A stretch of 60,563 nt of DNA from positions 1-60,563 of the forward strand of contig CACZFO010000009.1 of the NCBI GenBank assembly GCA_902780455.1, written 5' to 3'. Positions 19,605-28,710 of the stretch are shown here, piece after piece. Under the pieces are notes generated by a model. The model made no database searches. It was not told the origin of the DNA and worked only from the letters and a program-made list of their open reading frames with translations. Position numbers and translations under genes: made by a program. Each line of letters begins with the position of its first letter. The first letter of the stretch is position 1. This DNA comes from an uncultured Bacteroidia bacterium. GTDB taxonomy: Bacteria; Bacteroidota; Bacteroidia; Bacteroidales; UBA932.

Positions 19605-20947
19605 GCCCAGACCAGAAGGCCGGCACAGATGATTGCACCTGTGACGAAAAGGTCTATTAGGCAGAATCCCATTATATCTCTTGCGTTCAGCTTGGCTATT
19701 GCGAGGGCTGGAAGTGCCCAGAACGGCTGTATCAGGTTGGTCCAGGCGTCTCCCCAGCTGATGGCCATTCCTGTAAGACCCGGGTCAACGTCCAGCTGAG
19801 CGCCGGCGGTGAACATGATAGGGGCCTGGATTGCCCAGTGGCCTCCGCCTGAAGGAACGAACATGTTAAGTATTGCTGCGCAGAGGAATGTCAGAAGCGG
19901 GTAGGTGGTGTGGTTGGAAATGGAGATGCAGGCGTTGCTGACCTCGGTTCCAAGGCAGATGCCGCTTTCTCCCGTACCCATGATTATACCCATGATACCT
20001 GCGTAGAACGGGAACTGGAGCAGGATTCCGGAGGCTCCGGTAGCGCTCTTTCCAAACGCTCTTACATAAGACAGGGGATTGCCGTGGAGAAGGATTCCGG
20101 CAAACAGGAAGAGCATGATTACAAAGTTCAGGTCTATGCTGCCGCCCTTTGAAAGCTTTATTATGAGGAAGGCAAATCCCATCAGGGAGATTATCCAGCT
20201 CAGGATGCGGCTGTTCTCCAGATGCTCGGCCGGAGATGTGGCCTTGACCCTTGGTGCCGGTTGTTCTTCCATGAGAAGTGCAGGATCTATCGCGATTACA
20301 TTGTCTCCCTTAGGATGCATCAGTGAGTTTACAAGTATCAGGGCTACGATTACAATGGCAACCATTATCAGGTTGTGAGGGTCCAGGATGGTGCTGGAGA
20401 TAGGAACCGGGTTTTCTACGGCGCCTCTGGTTATTTCCTTGAGTCCGCTGCCCGGAGTTGCCATGGTAAGAGGGATGGATCCGGAAAGACCGGCATGCCA
20501 TACCACAAAGCCGCTGTAAGCGGATGCTATCAGCAGCCTGTAGTCTACTCCCCTGAGTTTCTTTGCTATCTCCTTGGCGAAGATGACGCCCACTATCAGG
20601 CCGAATCCCCAGTTGAGCCAGCATGCGATGGCTGAAATTCCGGTAACCAACGCTATTGCAGCGGCGGGGGATTTAGGAATGGATGCCAGGTGGCTGATGC
20701 CTTTCTTTATGACAGGAGCAGAAGCAAGGGTGGAACCGCAGACCAGAACCAGGGCCATCTGCATTGCAAATGCGAGCAGGGACCATACGCCGTTGCCCCA
20801 ATGCTCTATTACTTCAATAGGAGACTGGCGGCATACCGGCATGGCCACGCAGGCTGCAATCAGGGTAAGTATTACTGCAAAAATGAATGGATCCGGGAGG
20901 TATTTCTGGACCAGTTTTACACAGGCTTTGATTATTCTCTGAAACAT
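19601..20947 (-). CDS. Short-chain fatty acid transporter, AtoE/TIGR00366 family
   Basis: 448-aa inner-membrane protein with about 12 hydrophobic segments, resembling E. coli AtoE (short-chain fatty acid uptake). Family-typical stretches include CWLNWGFGLIVG and FVPSGGGHWAIQAP. The neighbouring ilvE-VOR operon handles branched 2-oxoacids that relate to isobutyrate and isovalerate, so a role moving branched short-chain acids is plausible (inference). It has its own -7 box, divergent from that of ilvE. Confidence 0.85.
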   Translation of the reverse strand: MFQRIIKACVKLVQKYLPDPFIFAVILTLIAACVAMPVCRQSPIEVIEHWGNGVWSLLAFAMQMALVLVCGSTLASAPVIKKGISHLASIPKSPAAAIALVTGISAIACWLNWGFGLIVGVIFAKEIAKKLRGVDYRLLIASAYSGFVVWHAGLSGSIPLTMATPGSGLKEITRGAVENPVPISSTILDPHNLIMVAIVIVALILVNSLMHPKGDNVIAIDPALLMEEQPAPRVKATSPAEHLENSRILSWIISLMGFAFLIIKLSKGGSIDLNFVIMLFLFAGILLHGNPLSYVRAFGKSATGASGILLQFPFYAGIMGIIMGTGESGICLGTEVSNACISISNHTTYPLLTFLCAAILNMFVPSGGGHWAIQAPIMFTAGAQLDVDPGLTGMAISWGDAWTNLIQPFWALPALAIAKLNARDIMGFCLIDLFVTGAIICAGLLVWA

Positions 20948-20969
20948 AGGACTTTATTTAAAAACCTCG

Positions 20970-20977
20970 CAAAGATA
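20970..20977 (-). promoter_or_regulatory. Fatty-acid transporter promoter, -7 box
   Basis: TATCTTTG on the minus strand (TAnnTTTG), 22 nt before the ATG. Confidence 0.65.
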
Positions 20978-21077
20978 CTTAAAAAGAGGCATTGTGTTCA
21001 TTGTGGAAAAAATTGTTGATTATTGCAATTTTGCTTAAAATTTATTTCTATTTTTTTTCGCTGAGTTGAAAATTTGT

Positions 21078-21085
21078 TATATTTG
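21078..21085 (+). promoter_or_regulatory. ilvE-VOR operon promoter, -7 box
   Basis: TATATTTG (TAnnTTTG), 44 nt before the ilvE ATG, in an AT-rich intergenic stretch shared with the divergent transporter promoter. Confidence 0.65.
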
Positions 21086-21129
21086 TATCAACTATTAAAC
21101 TTTTTTGCAAACATTATTCAATTGCAGAT

Positions 21130-22167
21130 ATGAAGAATCTAGAATGGGGAAAGATGTCTTTCTCATACACTAAGACAGATTACATTATTTACAGTACATT
21201 CAAGGATGGCAAGTGGACTCCTGCAGTCAAGACGGCAGATTTCAACATTGCCTTGAGTTCCTATGCAGGTGTGCTTCACTACGGTTCATCTTGCTTTGAG
21301 GGTCTGAAGGCTTTCAGGGGCGTAGACGGCAAGGTACGTCTGTTCCGCCCGGAGGAAAACGCCAAGAGAATGATCCGCAGCGCAGAGTTCCTGGACCTTC
21401 CGGCTCCTTCGATAGAGCAGTTCGTTGAGATGTGCGTCATGGCAGTCAAGGCCAATGCTGAATACATTCCACCTTATGAGTCAACTGCTTCTCTGTACCT
21501 GAGGCCTCTGCTCATAGGCAGCAACCCTCAGTTGGGAATCCGTTCTTCAGTAGAGTCTACATTTATTGTAATGGCTTCTCCTGTTGGAACTTACTCAGGC
21601 GACAAGATACTTGTTCCGGGCACTGCAGTAGTAGGAAGGAACCACGACAGAGCTGCGCCTAACGGAAGCGGAAGCTACAAGATCGGTGCAAACTATGCCC
21701 AGAGCCTCCATCCTTACAACATTGCCCACAAGCAGGGTTACAGGGAACTTCTTTTCCTGGATGCAAGCACACATTCCCTCATAGAGGAGTTCGGATCTTC
21801 CAACTTCTTTGCCATCAAGGGAAACACCTACATCACTCCAAATTCCCACAGCGTTCTTCCTTCAATTACCAACGCCAGCCTCAGGACAGTGGCTCAGGAC
21901 CTTGGCATGAAGGTGGAAATGAGAGAGATACCTCTTGTAGAGCTGGATTCTGTAGATGAGGTCAACTCATGTGGTACAGCAGTGGTTATCACTCCTATAT
22001 GCAGGATTGACGACAAGATCCGCCTTGAGGACGAACTTCCTTCACATGTCTACAAGTTCACCGAGGAGTGCGGAGTGAAGTCACGTGCACTGTACGACCA
22101 GATAATCGGAATCCAGAAGGGTACGCTTGACGACCGCTTTGGCTGGACCATGTTTGTAGATTGCTAA
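21130..22167 (+). CDS. ilvE: Branched-chain amino acid aminotransferase
   Basis: 345-aa fold-type IV PLP enzyme converting Leu, Ile and Val to their 2-oxoacids or the reverse. Typical class II features: SSCFEGLKAFRG near the N-terminus, RLFRPEENAKRM, the PLP lysine in SYKIGANYAQS (about residue 183), and IEEFGSSNFF followed by VNSCGTAVVITPI for cofactor phosphate binding. It heads a six-gene unit with a TPR protein and the four subunits of a 2-oxoacid:ferredoxin oxidoreductase, a clear pathway pairing. Confidence 0.95.
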   Translation: MKNLEWGKMSFSYTKTDYIIYSTFKDGKWTPAVKTADFNIALSSYAGVLHYGSSCFEGLKAFRGVDGKVRLFRPEENAKRMIRSAEFLDLPAPSIEQFVEMCVMAVKANAEYIPPYESTASLYLRPLLIGSNPQLGIRSSVESTFIVMASPVGTYSGDKILVPGTAVVGRNHDRAAPNGSGSYKIGANYAQSLHPYNIAHKQGYRELLFLDASTHSLIEEFGSSNFFAIKGNTYITPNSHSVLPSITNASLRTVAQDLGMKVEMREIPLVELDSVDEVNSCGTAVVITPICRIDDKIRLEDELPSHVYKFTEECGVKSRALYDQIIGIQKGTLDDRFGWTMFVDC

Positions 22168-22186
22168 GTATCAGTTGGAAGAAGGG

Positions 22187-22459
22187 ATGACTGCTCAGGA
22201 ATTGGAGACCATTCTCCGCGATGAGGGGGCTGAAAGGGCCATCGCCGAGGCTGAAAAATATATTTCAACCTCTCCGGAAGACCTTGATTTTGCCTACTAC
22301 ATCCTGGGCAACGCCTACCGTAAGATGGGTGACTGGCAGGGTGCGATCAACAATTACCTTGAGGCAATTGACATTAACCCCCAGTCTCCTGCAAAACAGG
22401 CTTACGACATGGCCAACGACATCCTCAACTTCTTCAACAAGGATATGTACAACCAATAG
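22187..22459 (+). CDS. Small TPR-repeat protein
   Basis: 90 aa from the ATG at 22187 (a TTG 12 bases earlier is in frame). One clear tetratricopeptide repeat (about 40-73: AYYILGNAYRKMGDWQGAINNYLEAI) ends with the typical INPQSPA turn, preceded by a partial repeat. Presumably a protein-protein contact module. It sits between ilvE and the oxidoreductase genes, with gaps of 19 and 27 bp, so it is co-transcribed. Its role in that complex is unknown. Confidence 0.75.
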   Translation: MTAQELETILRDEGAERAIAEAEKYISTSPEDLDFAYYILGNAYRKMGDWQGAINNYLEAIDINPQSPAKQAYDMANDILNFFNKDMYNQ

Positions 22460-22486
22460 AACTCAAACCAAACTAAATACACTACT

Positions 22487-22717
22487 ATGGCTAAGATGAA
22501 AGGTGCGACCGTAATCAACACCGAGCGCTGCAAGGGATGCGGCTTGTGTGTGGTTGCGTGTCCATTCCAGGTTCTTGCTCTTTCAGACAAGAGCGTGAAC
22601 AGGAAGGGGTACAACTATGCCGTCACCGTAAAGGAAGACACCTGCACAGGCTGTACCTCTTGCGCTGTAGTTTGTCCTGACGGATGTATTGCCGTCTACC
22701 GTAAAAAGGAGGAATAA
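22487..22717 (+). CDS. 2-oxoacid:ferredoxin oxidoreductase delta subunit (2[4Fe-4S] ferredoxin)
   Basis: 76 aa. Two complete CX2CX2CX3CP motifs (CKGCGLCVVACP and CTGCTSCAVVCP) bind two [4Fe-4S] clusters and carry electrons from the TPP centre to free ferredoxin. It ends 3 bp before the alpha subunit gene. The order delta-alpha-beta-gamma is the common four-subunit arrangement of VOR/KOR enzymes. Confidence 0.93.
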   Translation: MAKMKGATVINTERCKGCGLCVVACPFQVLALSDKSVNRKGYNYAVTVKEDTCTGCTSCAVVCPDGCIAVYRKKEE

Positions 22718-22720
22718 ATT

Positions 22721-23803
22721 ATGGCAGATCAGGAAATTACTTTGATGAAAGGCAACGAGGCCATCGCTCATGCGGCCATTCGTTGCGGCTGTGACGGATA
22801 TTTCGGATATCCGATCACCCCTCAGTCCGAGGTGCTTGAGACCCTTGCCGAGCAGAAACCTTGGGAGACCACCGGAATGGTTGTCCTCCAGGCTGAGAGC
22901 GAAACCTCTTCTATAAATATGGTGTACGGCGGTGCCGGCTGCGGAAAGAAGGTAATGACTTCTTCTTCCAGCCCTGGTATCAGCCTTATGCAGGAAGGAC
23001 TGTCCTACATGGCAGGATGCGAGATTCCTTGCCTTGTGGTAAACGTCAGCCGCGGCGGCCCAGGATTGGGAACCATCCAGCCAAGCCAGGCAGACTACTT
23101 CCAGAGCTGCAAGGGCGGCGGACACGGAGACTATCACCTGATAGTTCTTGCACCGTCTTCAGTTCAGGAAACTGCAGACTTCGTAGACCTTGCCTTTGAA
23201 CTTGCTTTCAAGTACCGCAATCCGGCCATGATCCTCTCAGACGGTGTAATAGGCCAGATGATGGAGAAGGTGGTTCTTCCTCCGTTCAAGCCAAGGAGAA
23301 CCGAGGAGCAGATCCTCAAGGAGTGCCCTTGGGCTGCAACCGGAAGGCCAAAGACCCGCAAGCCTAACGTAATCACTTCCCTTGAGCTGGACCCTGCCAA
23401 GATGGAGGAGATCAACATCCGCATCCAGAAGAAATATGCCGAGATCCAGGAGAAGGAAGTTAGATTTGAGGAATATATGCTCGAGGATGCCGAATACGCT
23501 ATCTGCGCCTTCGGTTCCGCTGCAAGAATCGCCAAGAAGGCTATCGAGGATGCAAGGAAGGAAGGCATTAAGGTAGGTCTTCTCCGTCCTATTACCCTGT
23601 GGCCTTTCCCTTACAAGGAAATCGACAAGCTTTCCAACAAGGTAAAGGGTATACTTTCTCTTGAAATCAACGCCGGCCAGATGGTGGAGGATATCCGCCT
23701 TGCTGTGAACGGACGTATTCCTGTCAACCACTACGGCCGTCTGGGCGGAATAATCCCTGCTCCTGACGAGGTTGTAGCCGAACTTAAGAAAATGATGAAA
23801 TAG
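22721..23803 (+). CDS. vorB: 2-oxoacid:ferredoxin oxidoreductase alpha subunit (VorB-like)
   Basis: 360 aa, pyrimidine-binding half of the TPP site plus transketolase C-terminal-like domain. The start LMKGNEAIAHAAIRCGCDG and the YPITPQSEV motif are typical of the alpha subunits of VOR/KOR. Cytoplasmic. The link to ilvE on the same transcript favours branched 2-oxoacids (2-oxoisovalerate) over 2-oxoglutarate, but KOR cannot be excluded from sequence alone. Confidence 0.92.
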   Translation: MADQEITLMKGNEAIAHAAIRCGCDGYFGYPITPQSEVLETLAEQKPWETTGMVVLQAESETSSINMVYGGAGCGKKVMTSSSSPGISLMQEGLSYMAGCEIPCLVVNVSRGGPGLGTIQPSQADYFQSCKGGGHGDYHLIVLAPSSVQETADFVDLAFELAFKYRNPAMILSDGVIGQMMEKVVLPPFKPRRTEEQILKECPWAATGRPKTRKPNVITSLELDPAKMEEINIRIQKKYAEIQEKEVRFEEYMLEDAEYAICAFGSAARIAKKAIEDARKEGIKVGLLRPITLWPFPYKEIDKLSNKVKGILSLEINAGQMVEDIRLAVNGRIPVNHYGRLGGIIPAPDEVVAELKKMMK

Positions 23804-23815
23804 GGAGGATGCATT

Positions 23816-24583
23816 ATGGATATCAAAGAGATAATACAACCCGAGAACCTGGTGTACCAGAAGCCTGAGCTTTTGAATGACACACCGATGCACTATTGCC
23901 CTGGCTGCAGCCACGGAGTTGTGCACAAGCTTATTTCAGAGGTTATTGCAGATATGGGTATGGCAGACAAGACCGTAGGAGTTTCTCCTGTGGGATGTGC
24001 CGTATTCGCATACAAATACATAGATATTGACTGGGAGGAGGCCGCTCACGGAAGGGCACCTGCATTGGCAACCGCCATCAAGAGGCTGTGGCCTGACCGC
24101 ATGGTGTTCACATATCAGGGAGACGGTGACCTGGCCTGCATCGGAACTGCAGAAACCATCCACGCCCTCAACCGCGGAGAGAACATCACCATCATCTTCA
24201 TCAACAACGCTATCTACGGTATGACCGGTGGCCAGATGGCTCCTACCACGCTGCTCGGCATGAAGACGGCTACCTGCCCTTACGGAAGGGATCCTAAGCT
24301 TCACGGCTATCCGCTGAAGATTGCAGACATTGCCGCACAGCTCGAGGGAACATGCTATGTCACAAGACAGAGCGTGCATACCGTTGCTGCCATCAACAAG
24401 GCAAAGAAAGCCATCCGCAAGGCCTTCGAGTACAACATGGCCGGAAAGGGCTCTTGCCTGGTAGAGATGGTTTCAACCTGCAACTCAGGCTGGAAACTTT
24501 CACCTGTAAAGGCAAACAAGTGGATGGAAGAGAACATGTTCCCATTCTATCACATCGGCGACCTCAAAGACATTAACCAATAA
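23816..24583 (+). CDS. 2-oxoacid:ferredoxin oxidoreductase beta subunit (TPP-binding)
   Basis: 255 aa. N-terminal MHYCPGCSHG and the thiamine-diphosphate motif running from GDGD (about residue 103) to NNAIYGMTGGQ (about 133-143) are diagnostic. This subunit binds TPP-Mg and pairs with the alpha subunit. Gaps are 12 bp to vorB and 11 bp to the gamma gene. Confidence 0.94.
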   Translation: MDIKEIIQPENLVYQKPELLNDTPMHYCPGCSHGVVHKLISEVIADMGMADKTVGVSPVGCAVFAYKYIDIDWEEAAHGRAPALATAIKRLWPDRMVFTYQGDGDLACIGTAETIHALNRGENITIIFINNAIYGMTGGQMAPTTLLGMKTATCPYGRDPKLHGYPLKIADIAAQLEGTCYVTRQSVHTVAAINKAKKAIRKAFEYNMAGKGSCLVEMVSTCNSGWKLSPVKANKWMEENMFPFYHIGDLKDINQ

Positions 24584-24594
24584 AGGATTGTAAG

Positions 24595-25131
24595 ATGAAA
24601 CAGGAAATTATAATTGCCGGATTCGGTGGACAGGGAGTTCTGTCCATGGGAAAAATCCTTGCTTATTCCGGACTTATCGAGGGCAAGGAAGTTACTTGGA
24701 TGCCAGCTTACGGTCCTGAGCAGAGGGGCGGTACCGCAAACGTGACTGTCATAGTCAGCGACGAGGAGATTTCTTCTCCTATCCTTTCTACCTATGACAC
24801 TGCCATCATCCTCAACCAGCCTTCCATGGAGAAATTCGAGAAGACTGTAAAGCCTGGCGGAACCCTCATCTACGACGGTTATGGAATCAGCATCCCTCCT
24901 ACACGTACCGATATCAATATCTACCGTGTTGATGCAATGGATGTTGCAGCCAAGATGAACCTCATCAAGATCTTCAACATGATCCTTCTGGGAAGCTACC
25001 TCAAGCTTCATCCTATCGTGAAGATAGAGAGTGTCCTGAAGGCTCTCAAGAAGACCCTTCCTGAAAGGCATCACGGCCTGATTCCTCAGAACGAAGAGGC
25101 TATCAAGAAGGGAATGGAGCTTGTAGGCTAA
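24595..25131 (+). CDS. 2-oxoacid:ferredoxin oxidoreductase gamma subunit
   Basis: 178 aa, the catalytic-domain family that binds the CoA part. Hallmarks: IIAGFGGQGVLSMGKILA at the N-terminus and PAYGPEQRGGTAN. It completes the four-subunit enzyme and is the last gene of the operon; a strong terminator follows 25 bp after the stop. Confidence 0.94.
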   Translation: MKQEIIIAGFGGQGVLSMGKILAYSGLIEGKEVTWMPAYGPEQRGGTANVTVIVSDEEISSPILSTYDTAIILNQPSMEKFEKTVKPGGTLIYDGYGISIPPTRTDINIYRVDAMDVAAKMNLIKIFNMILLGSYLKLHPIVKIESVLKALKKTLPERHHGLIPQNEEAIKKGMELVG

Positions 25132-25156
25132 AAGCTTTTTTCCCTCTTGTTGAGAC

Positions 25157-25196
25157 TGCAGCCTGTCTGTTTATTGCAGACAGGCTGTATTTTTTG
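25157..25196 (+). terminator. Rho-independent terminator of the ilvE-VOR operon
   Basis: Perfect 11-bp stem CAGCCTGTCTG / CAGACAGGCTG (extended by a G-U and a T-A pair), loop TTTATTG, followed by TATTTTTTG. Confidence 0.85.
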
Positions 25197-25233
25197 TATA
25201 TTTATAGTCCGAAAACTTAATAATATCTACGAT

Positions 25234-25674
25234 ATGGCAATGTGGCATGTTTGGCTCATAGTAGCCCTCGTATTTTTTATCCTTGAGATTTTTACTACAG
25301 GTATTGCTGTAATCTGCTTCTCATTTGGGGCTGTAGGTTCCTGCATAGCAGCCTTGTGCGGTGCCAATCTTACCTGGCAGGTGATTGTCTTTGCAATTGT
25401 AACCCTTGTAAGTTTCATATTCATCCGTCCGATGCTCATCAAACTCTTCTACAAGAAAGGCAAGAACGAGGTCAAGACCAATATGGAGGCTCTTATCGGG
25501 CGTAAGGGAATTGTCTCAGAGGCCATAGATCCCGTAACCGGCTCAGGCAGGGTAAAGGTAGACGGAGACGACTGGAAGGCCGTTTCTGTGGACGACCAGC
25601 CCATAGAGCTCGGTGCAAGGGTTGAAATCCTCAAGCTCGACAGCGTAATCGTTACCGTTAAAAAGATTTCATAA
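25234..25674 (+). CDS. NfeD-like membrane protein
   Basis: 146 aa from the ATG at 25234; an in-frame start at 25147 would place the terminator inside the gene and is rejected. Two or three transmembrane helices (about 5-60) precede a small OB-fold domain (about 80-146: ALIGRKGIVSEAIDP...GRVKVDGDDWKAV), the short NfeD form. Such proteins partner the SPFH/stomatin protein encoded next door, in membrane microdomain or quality-control roles. A near-match box TATATTTA is upstream. Confidence 0.88.
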   Translation: MAMWHVWLIVALVFFILEIFTTGIAVICFSFGAVGSCIAALCGANLTWQVIVFAIVTLVSFIFIRPMLIKLFYKKGKNEVKTNMEALIGRKGIVSEAIDPVTGSGRVKVDGDDWKAVSVDDQPIELGARVEILKLDSVIVTVKKIS

Positions 25675-25692
25675 CATTTAAAATATACTCCC

Positions 25693-26688
25693 ATGTTTTT
25701 TGGAATGGAACCTATTACCCTGATCCTTATCGCGATAATAGTGATCGTGGTATTGATCGTACTGTCTGGAATCAAGGTTATCCAGCAGTCAGAGACCAAG
25801 ATCGTTGAAAGGCTTGGCAAGTATCACTCAACTCTTCCTTCAGGTATCAACATCATCTGGCCGATCATAGACAAGCCGAGAAAGGTTTATATCAGGAAAG
25901 TGGTTGAAGGATATGACGGCTCGCAGCATGTCATCCTGCGTCAGAGCGACAAGATAGACCTCCGCGAGCAGGTGTTCGACTTCCCTAAGCAGAGCGTTAT
26001 TACCAAGGATAACGTTACCACCACCATCAACGCGCTTCTGTATTTCCAGATAACGGATCCTATGAAATCCGTGTATGAGATTGACAATCTGCCTTATGCA
26101 ATTGAAAAACTCACTCAGACCACGCTCCGTAACGTGATTGGAGAACTGGAACTTGACCAGACCCTGACTTCCAGGGATACCATCAACTCAAAGCTGAGGG
26201 CCGTTCTCGACGAGGCGACCAACAAGTGGGGCGTAAAGGTCAACCGTGTTGAGCTTCAGGACATCACACCACCGATCAGCGTGCGCGATGCCATGGAACA
26301 GCAGATGCAGGCCGAGCGCGAAAGACGTGCGAAGGTGCTCAAGGCATCCGGAGACAAGGAGAAAGCCATCCTTGAGTCAGAAGGTCTGAAGGCAGCCCAG
26401 ATCAACCGTGCTGAGGCTGAGAAGCAGACCAAGATCCTTCAGGCACAGGGTACGGCTGAGGCCAAGGTACTCCAGGCTAACGCCGAGGCTGAGGCTATCC
26501 GCAGAATCGCCGAGGCCGTAAAGGAGAGCAACATGTCTCCGGCCAGCTACATGCTTGCAGACAAGTACATTGCAACCCTCAAGGAGATGGTTTCCGGCAA
26601 GGATAACAAGACCGTTTACCTGCCTTACGAGGCATCCAACCTGCTTGGCTCCATTGGAACCATAAAGGAACTGTTCAAGAATCAGTAA
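25693..26688 (+). CDS. SPFH/Band 7 stomatin-like protein (QmcA type)
   Basis: 331 aa. One N-terminal membrane helix (about 8-27), then the SPFH domain (IQQSETKIVERLGKY onward to about 200), a long Ala/Glu/Lys/Gln-rich coiled coil (about 205-270) and a short C-terminal domain. These proteins form ring assemblies in the inner membrane. The NfeD-SPFH gene pair is widely conserved. The next gene's ATG overlaps this stop (TAATG), so all three are co-transcribed. Confidence 0.92.
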   Translation: MFFGMEPITLILIAIIVIVVLIVLSGIKVIQQSETKIVERLGKYHSTLPSGINIIWPIIDKPRKVYIRKVVEGYDGSQHVILRQSDKIDLREQVFDFPKQSVITKDNVTTTINALLYFQITDPMKSVYEIDNLPYAIEKLTQTTLRNVIGELELDQTLTSRDTINSKLRAVLDEATNKWGVKVNRVELQDITPPISVRDAMEQQMQAERERRAKVLKASGDKEKAILESEGLKAAQINRAEAEKQTKILQAQGTAEAKVLQANAEAEAIRRIAEAVKESNMSPASYMLADKYIATLKEMVSGKDNKTVYLPYEASNLLGSIGTIKELFKNQ

Positions 26689-27392
26689 TGGCCTCTCTTA
26701 AGGAAAAGGATATCAGACTGGTTGCCTTTGATGCGGACGATACGCTCTGGGACAACCAGTCGTTTTTTGACAAGGCCGTTGAGGATTACTGTGCCCTGAT
26801 GTCGCCATACGGCACCAGGGATGATATGTACAGCGCTCTCTACAAGACAGAGTGCTCCAACATGGATTCTCTGGGCTACGGCACCAAGGCCTTTATAATT
26901 TCCCTCGTTGAGAATGCCATAAGGGTCAGCGACGGCAACATACCTGAAGACAAGATACTCCAGGCCATATCCATAGGCAGGACCATCCTGGACAATCCCG
27001 CAACACCTCTTCCCGGAGTAGTTGAAACCCTTGCCGCCTTGCAGGCAAAGGGACTCTACCGCATGGTTATCTTTACCAAAGGCGATCCTTTGGAGCAGGA
27101 GGCCAAGATAGACCGTTCCAACCTCGGAAAATTCTTCAGCGATGTTGAAGTAGTCTCCAACAAGACCCCTTTGGAATACAGGAGGCTATGCCGCCATAAC
27201 GGAATCGGTGAGAAGGAGTTCCTGATGGTGGGCAACTCCTTCAAGAGCGATATAGCCCCGGTGCTTGAGATGGGAGGCAATGCTGTAATTATCCCATTCG
27301 GTACTCTTTGGGAGCATGAACGGGTGGAGGAATACGACCATCCTGACCTGATCCGTCTGGAAGTGTTCAGTCAGCTTGCCGAGGTGCTTTGA
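26688..27392 (+). CDS. HAD-family hydrolase (YjjG/phosphoglycolate-phosphatase-like)
   Basis: 234 aa. Motif I is FDADDTLWD (nucleophile Asp15), motif II is the Thr in VIFTKGD, a Lys is in SNKTPLEY, motif IV is MVGNSFKSD. A helical C1 cap lies between motifs I and II. Probably a nucleotide or sugar phosphate phosphatase. Its start overlaps the SPFH stop by one base; its 3' end overlaps the NhaC gene on the other strand by 26 bp. Confidence 0.85.
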   Translation: MASLKEKDIRLVAFDADDTLWDNQSFFDKAVEDYCALMSPYGTRDDMYSALYKTECSNMDSLGYGTKAFIISLVENAIRVSDGNIPEDKILQAISIGRTILDNPATPLPGVVETLAALQAKGLYRMVIFTKGDPLEQEAKIDRSNLGKFFSDVEVVSNKTPLEYRRLCRHNGIGEKEFLMVGNSFKSDIAPVLEMGGNAVIIPFGTLWEHERVEEYDHPDLIRLEVFSQLAEVL

Positions 27393-28659
27393 TCCAGCCG
27401 TAAAGTATTGACAGAACGGCCATTCCTGCAAGAATGAACGGGTAGTACATGTGGCTGATGACTGAAATCACAGGTATTCCGGCTAACGCTCCGGCCATGA
27501 GCATCTGGGCTCCGTAGGGGAGTATGCTTTGCACTATGCAGGAGAATGTATCCAGTATGCTTGCCGACCGTTTCGGGGATATTCCGTATCTCTCTGATAT
27601 ATCGCGCGCAATGTCTCCTGTCGTGATAATTGCAATGGTGTTGTTTGCCGTACATACATTTACAAGGCTTACCAGGGCTGCTATGCTTGATTCTGCCCCC
27701 GCCTTGCCTTTTACCCTTGAAGTCAGCCGTTCGATTATATAATCAAGCCCTCCGTTGTACCTAATGATTTCCAGCAGTCCTCCGGCCAGCAGCGTTACGG
27801 TTATGAGCTCTCCCATTGAACCGATGCCGTTTCCCATGGAGGAAAGGAATCCGCTCCAGCTGAATTTGCCGTATGCAAAACCTATTGCCGCATTGCTGAG
27901 CAGCCCGAGTGACAATACTCCCAATACGTTCATTCCCAGAATAGAGAGAAGTATAACCAGTAAGTATGGTAACGAGAACACCCAGGACACAGTGCTGGTC
28001 TGGGGAGCAGCACTGACAGAACTTCCCAGCAGTATGTAAATGACCAGGGTGATTACTGCCGCAGGTGCAGCAATTCCAAGATTTGCCTTGAACTTGTCTT
28101 TCATGCGGCAGCCTTGGCTGTTTGTTGCAGCAATGGTTGTGTCTGATATGAAAGAAAGATTGTCGCCGAAGAAAGCCCCTCCAGCCACTATTGCAGTTAC
28201 CAAAGGGATGCTGCTCCCGGTTTCTGCTGCTATTCCGGAAGCTATCGGGACTAATGCCACAATGGTTCCAACGCTGGTTCCCATGGCCATGGATACGAGG
28301 CAGGACGCCAGAAAAAGCCCTGCAAATATCAGATTTCCTGGAAGTATTCCAACAGCCAGGTTTACCGTAGATTCAACGGCTCCAATCTCCTTGGCGGTAT
28401 TGGCAAAGGCTCCGGCCATGGCAAATATCCAGATCATTAGCAAGACGTTGCGGTTTCCTGCACCTTTGGAAAAAACGTTTATGCGTTCAGAAAGCTTTCC
28501 TTTGGTAGTTGACAATGCATATATTGCTGCAATGATGAAGGCAGAAGCCACCGGAATTTTATAGAAATCATTGGCCAGGATGGAGCTGACCAGATATACA
28601 CCTACGAAAACCAGCAATGGGCTGAGAGCTTTTATTCCTTTTGATCTTGAAACTTTCAT
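27367..28659 (-). CDS. Na+/H+ antiporter, NhaC family
   Basis: 430-aa membrane protein with about 11 hydrophobic helices, from the ion-transporter superfamily that includes NhaC. Family-like stretches: FMGTSVGTIVALVP-type (AMGTSVGTIVALVPIA), GGAFFGDNLSFISDTT, and VNVCTANNTIAIITTG. Sodium/proton or amino acid/proton exchange is likely; some members are malate-lactate or amino-acid antiporters. Its -7 box ends only 5 bp before the ATG, so the mRNA may be leaderless. Confidence 0.85.
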   Translation of the reverse strand: MKVSRSKGIKALSPLLVFVGVYLVSSILANDFYKIPVASAFIIAAIYALSTTKGKLSERINVFSKGAGNRNVLLMIWIFAMAGAFANTAKEIGAVESTVNLAVGILPGNLIFAGLFLASCLVSMAMGTSVGTIVALVPIASGIAAETGSSIPLVTAIVAGGAFFGDNLSFISDTTIAATNSQGCRMKDKFKANLGIAAPAAVITLVIYILLGSSVSAAPQTSTVSWVFSLPYLLVILLSILGMNVLGVLSLGLLSNAAIGFAYGKFSWSGFLSSMGNGIGSMGELITVTLLAGGLLEIIRYNGGLDYIIERLTSRVKGKAGAESSIAALVSLVNVCTANNTIAIITTGDIARDISERYGISPKRSASILDTFSCIVQSILPYGAQMLMAGALAGIPVISVISHMYYPFILAGMAVLSILYGWIKAPRQAD

Positions 28660-28664
28660 GCCAG

Positions 28665-28672
28665 CAAAGTTA
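28665..28672 (-). promoter_or_regulatory. NhaC promoter, -7 box next to the start codon
   Basis: TAACTTTG on the minus strand (TAnnTTTG); only 5 nt separate it from the ATG at 28659. Confidence 0.6.
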
Positions 28673-28694
28673 GTTTACATTGATTCATTTTGTT

Positions 28695-28702
28695 TATTTT
28701 TG
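28695..28702 (+). promoter_or_regulatory. fRMsr promoter, -7 box next to the start codon
   Basis: TATTTTTG (TAnnTTTG), 8 nt before the ATG at 28711; divergent from the NhaC box 22 bp away. Confidence 0.55.
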
Positions 28703-28710
28703 TGACTGTT

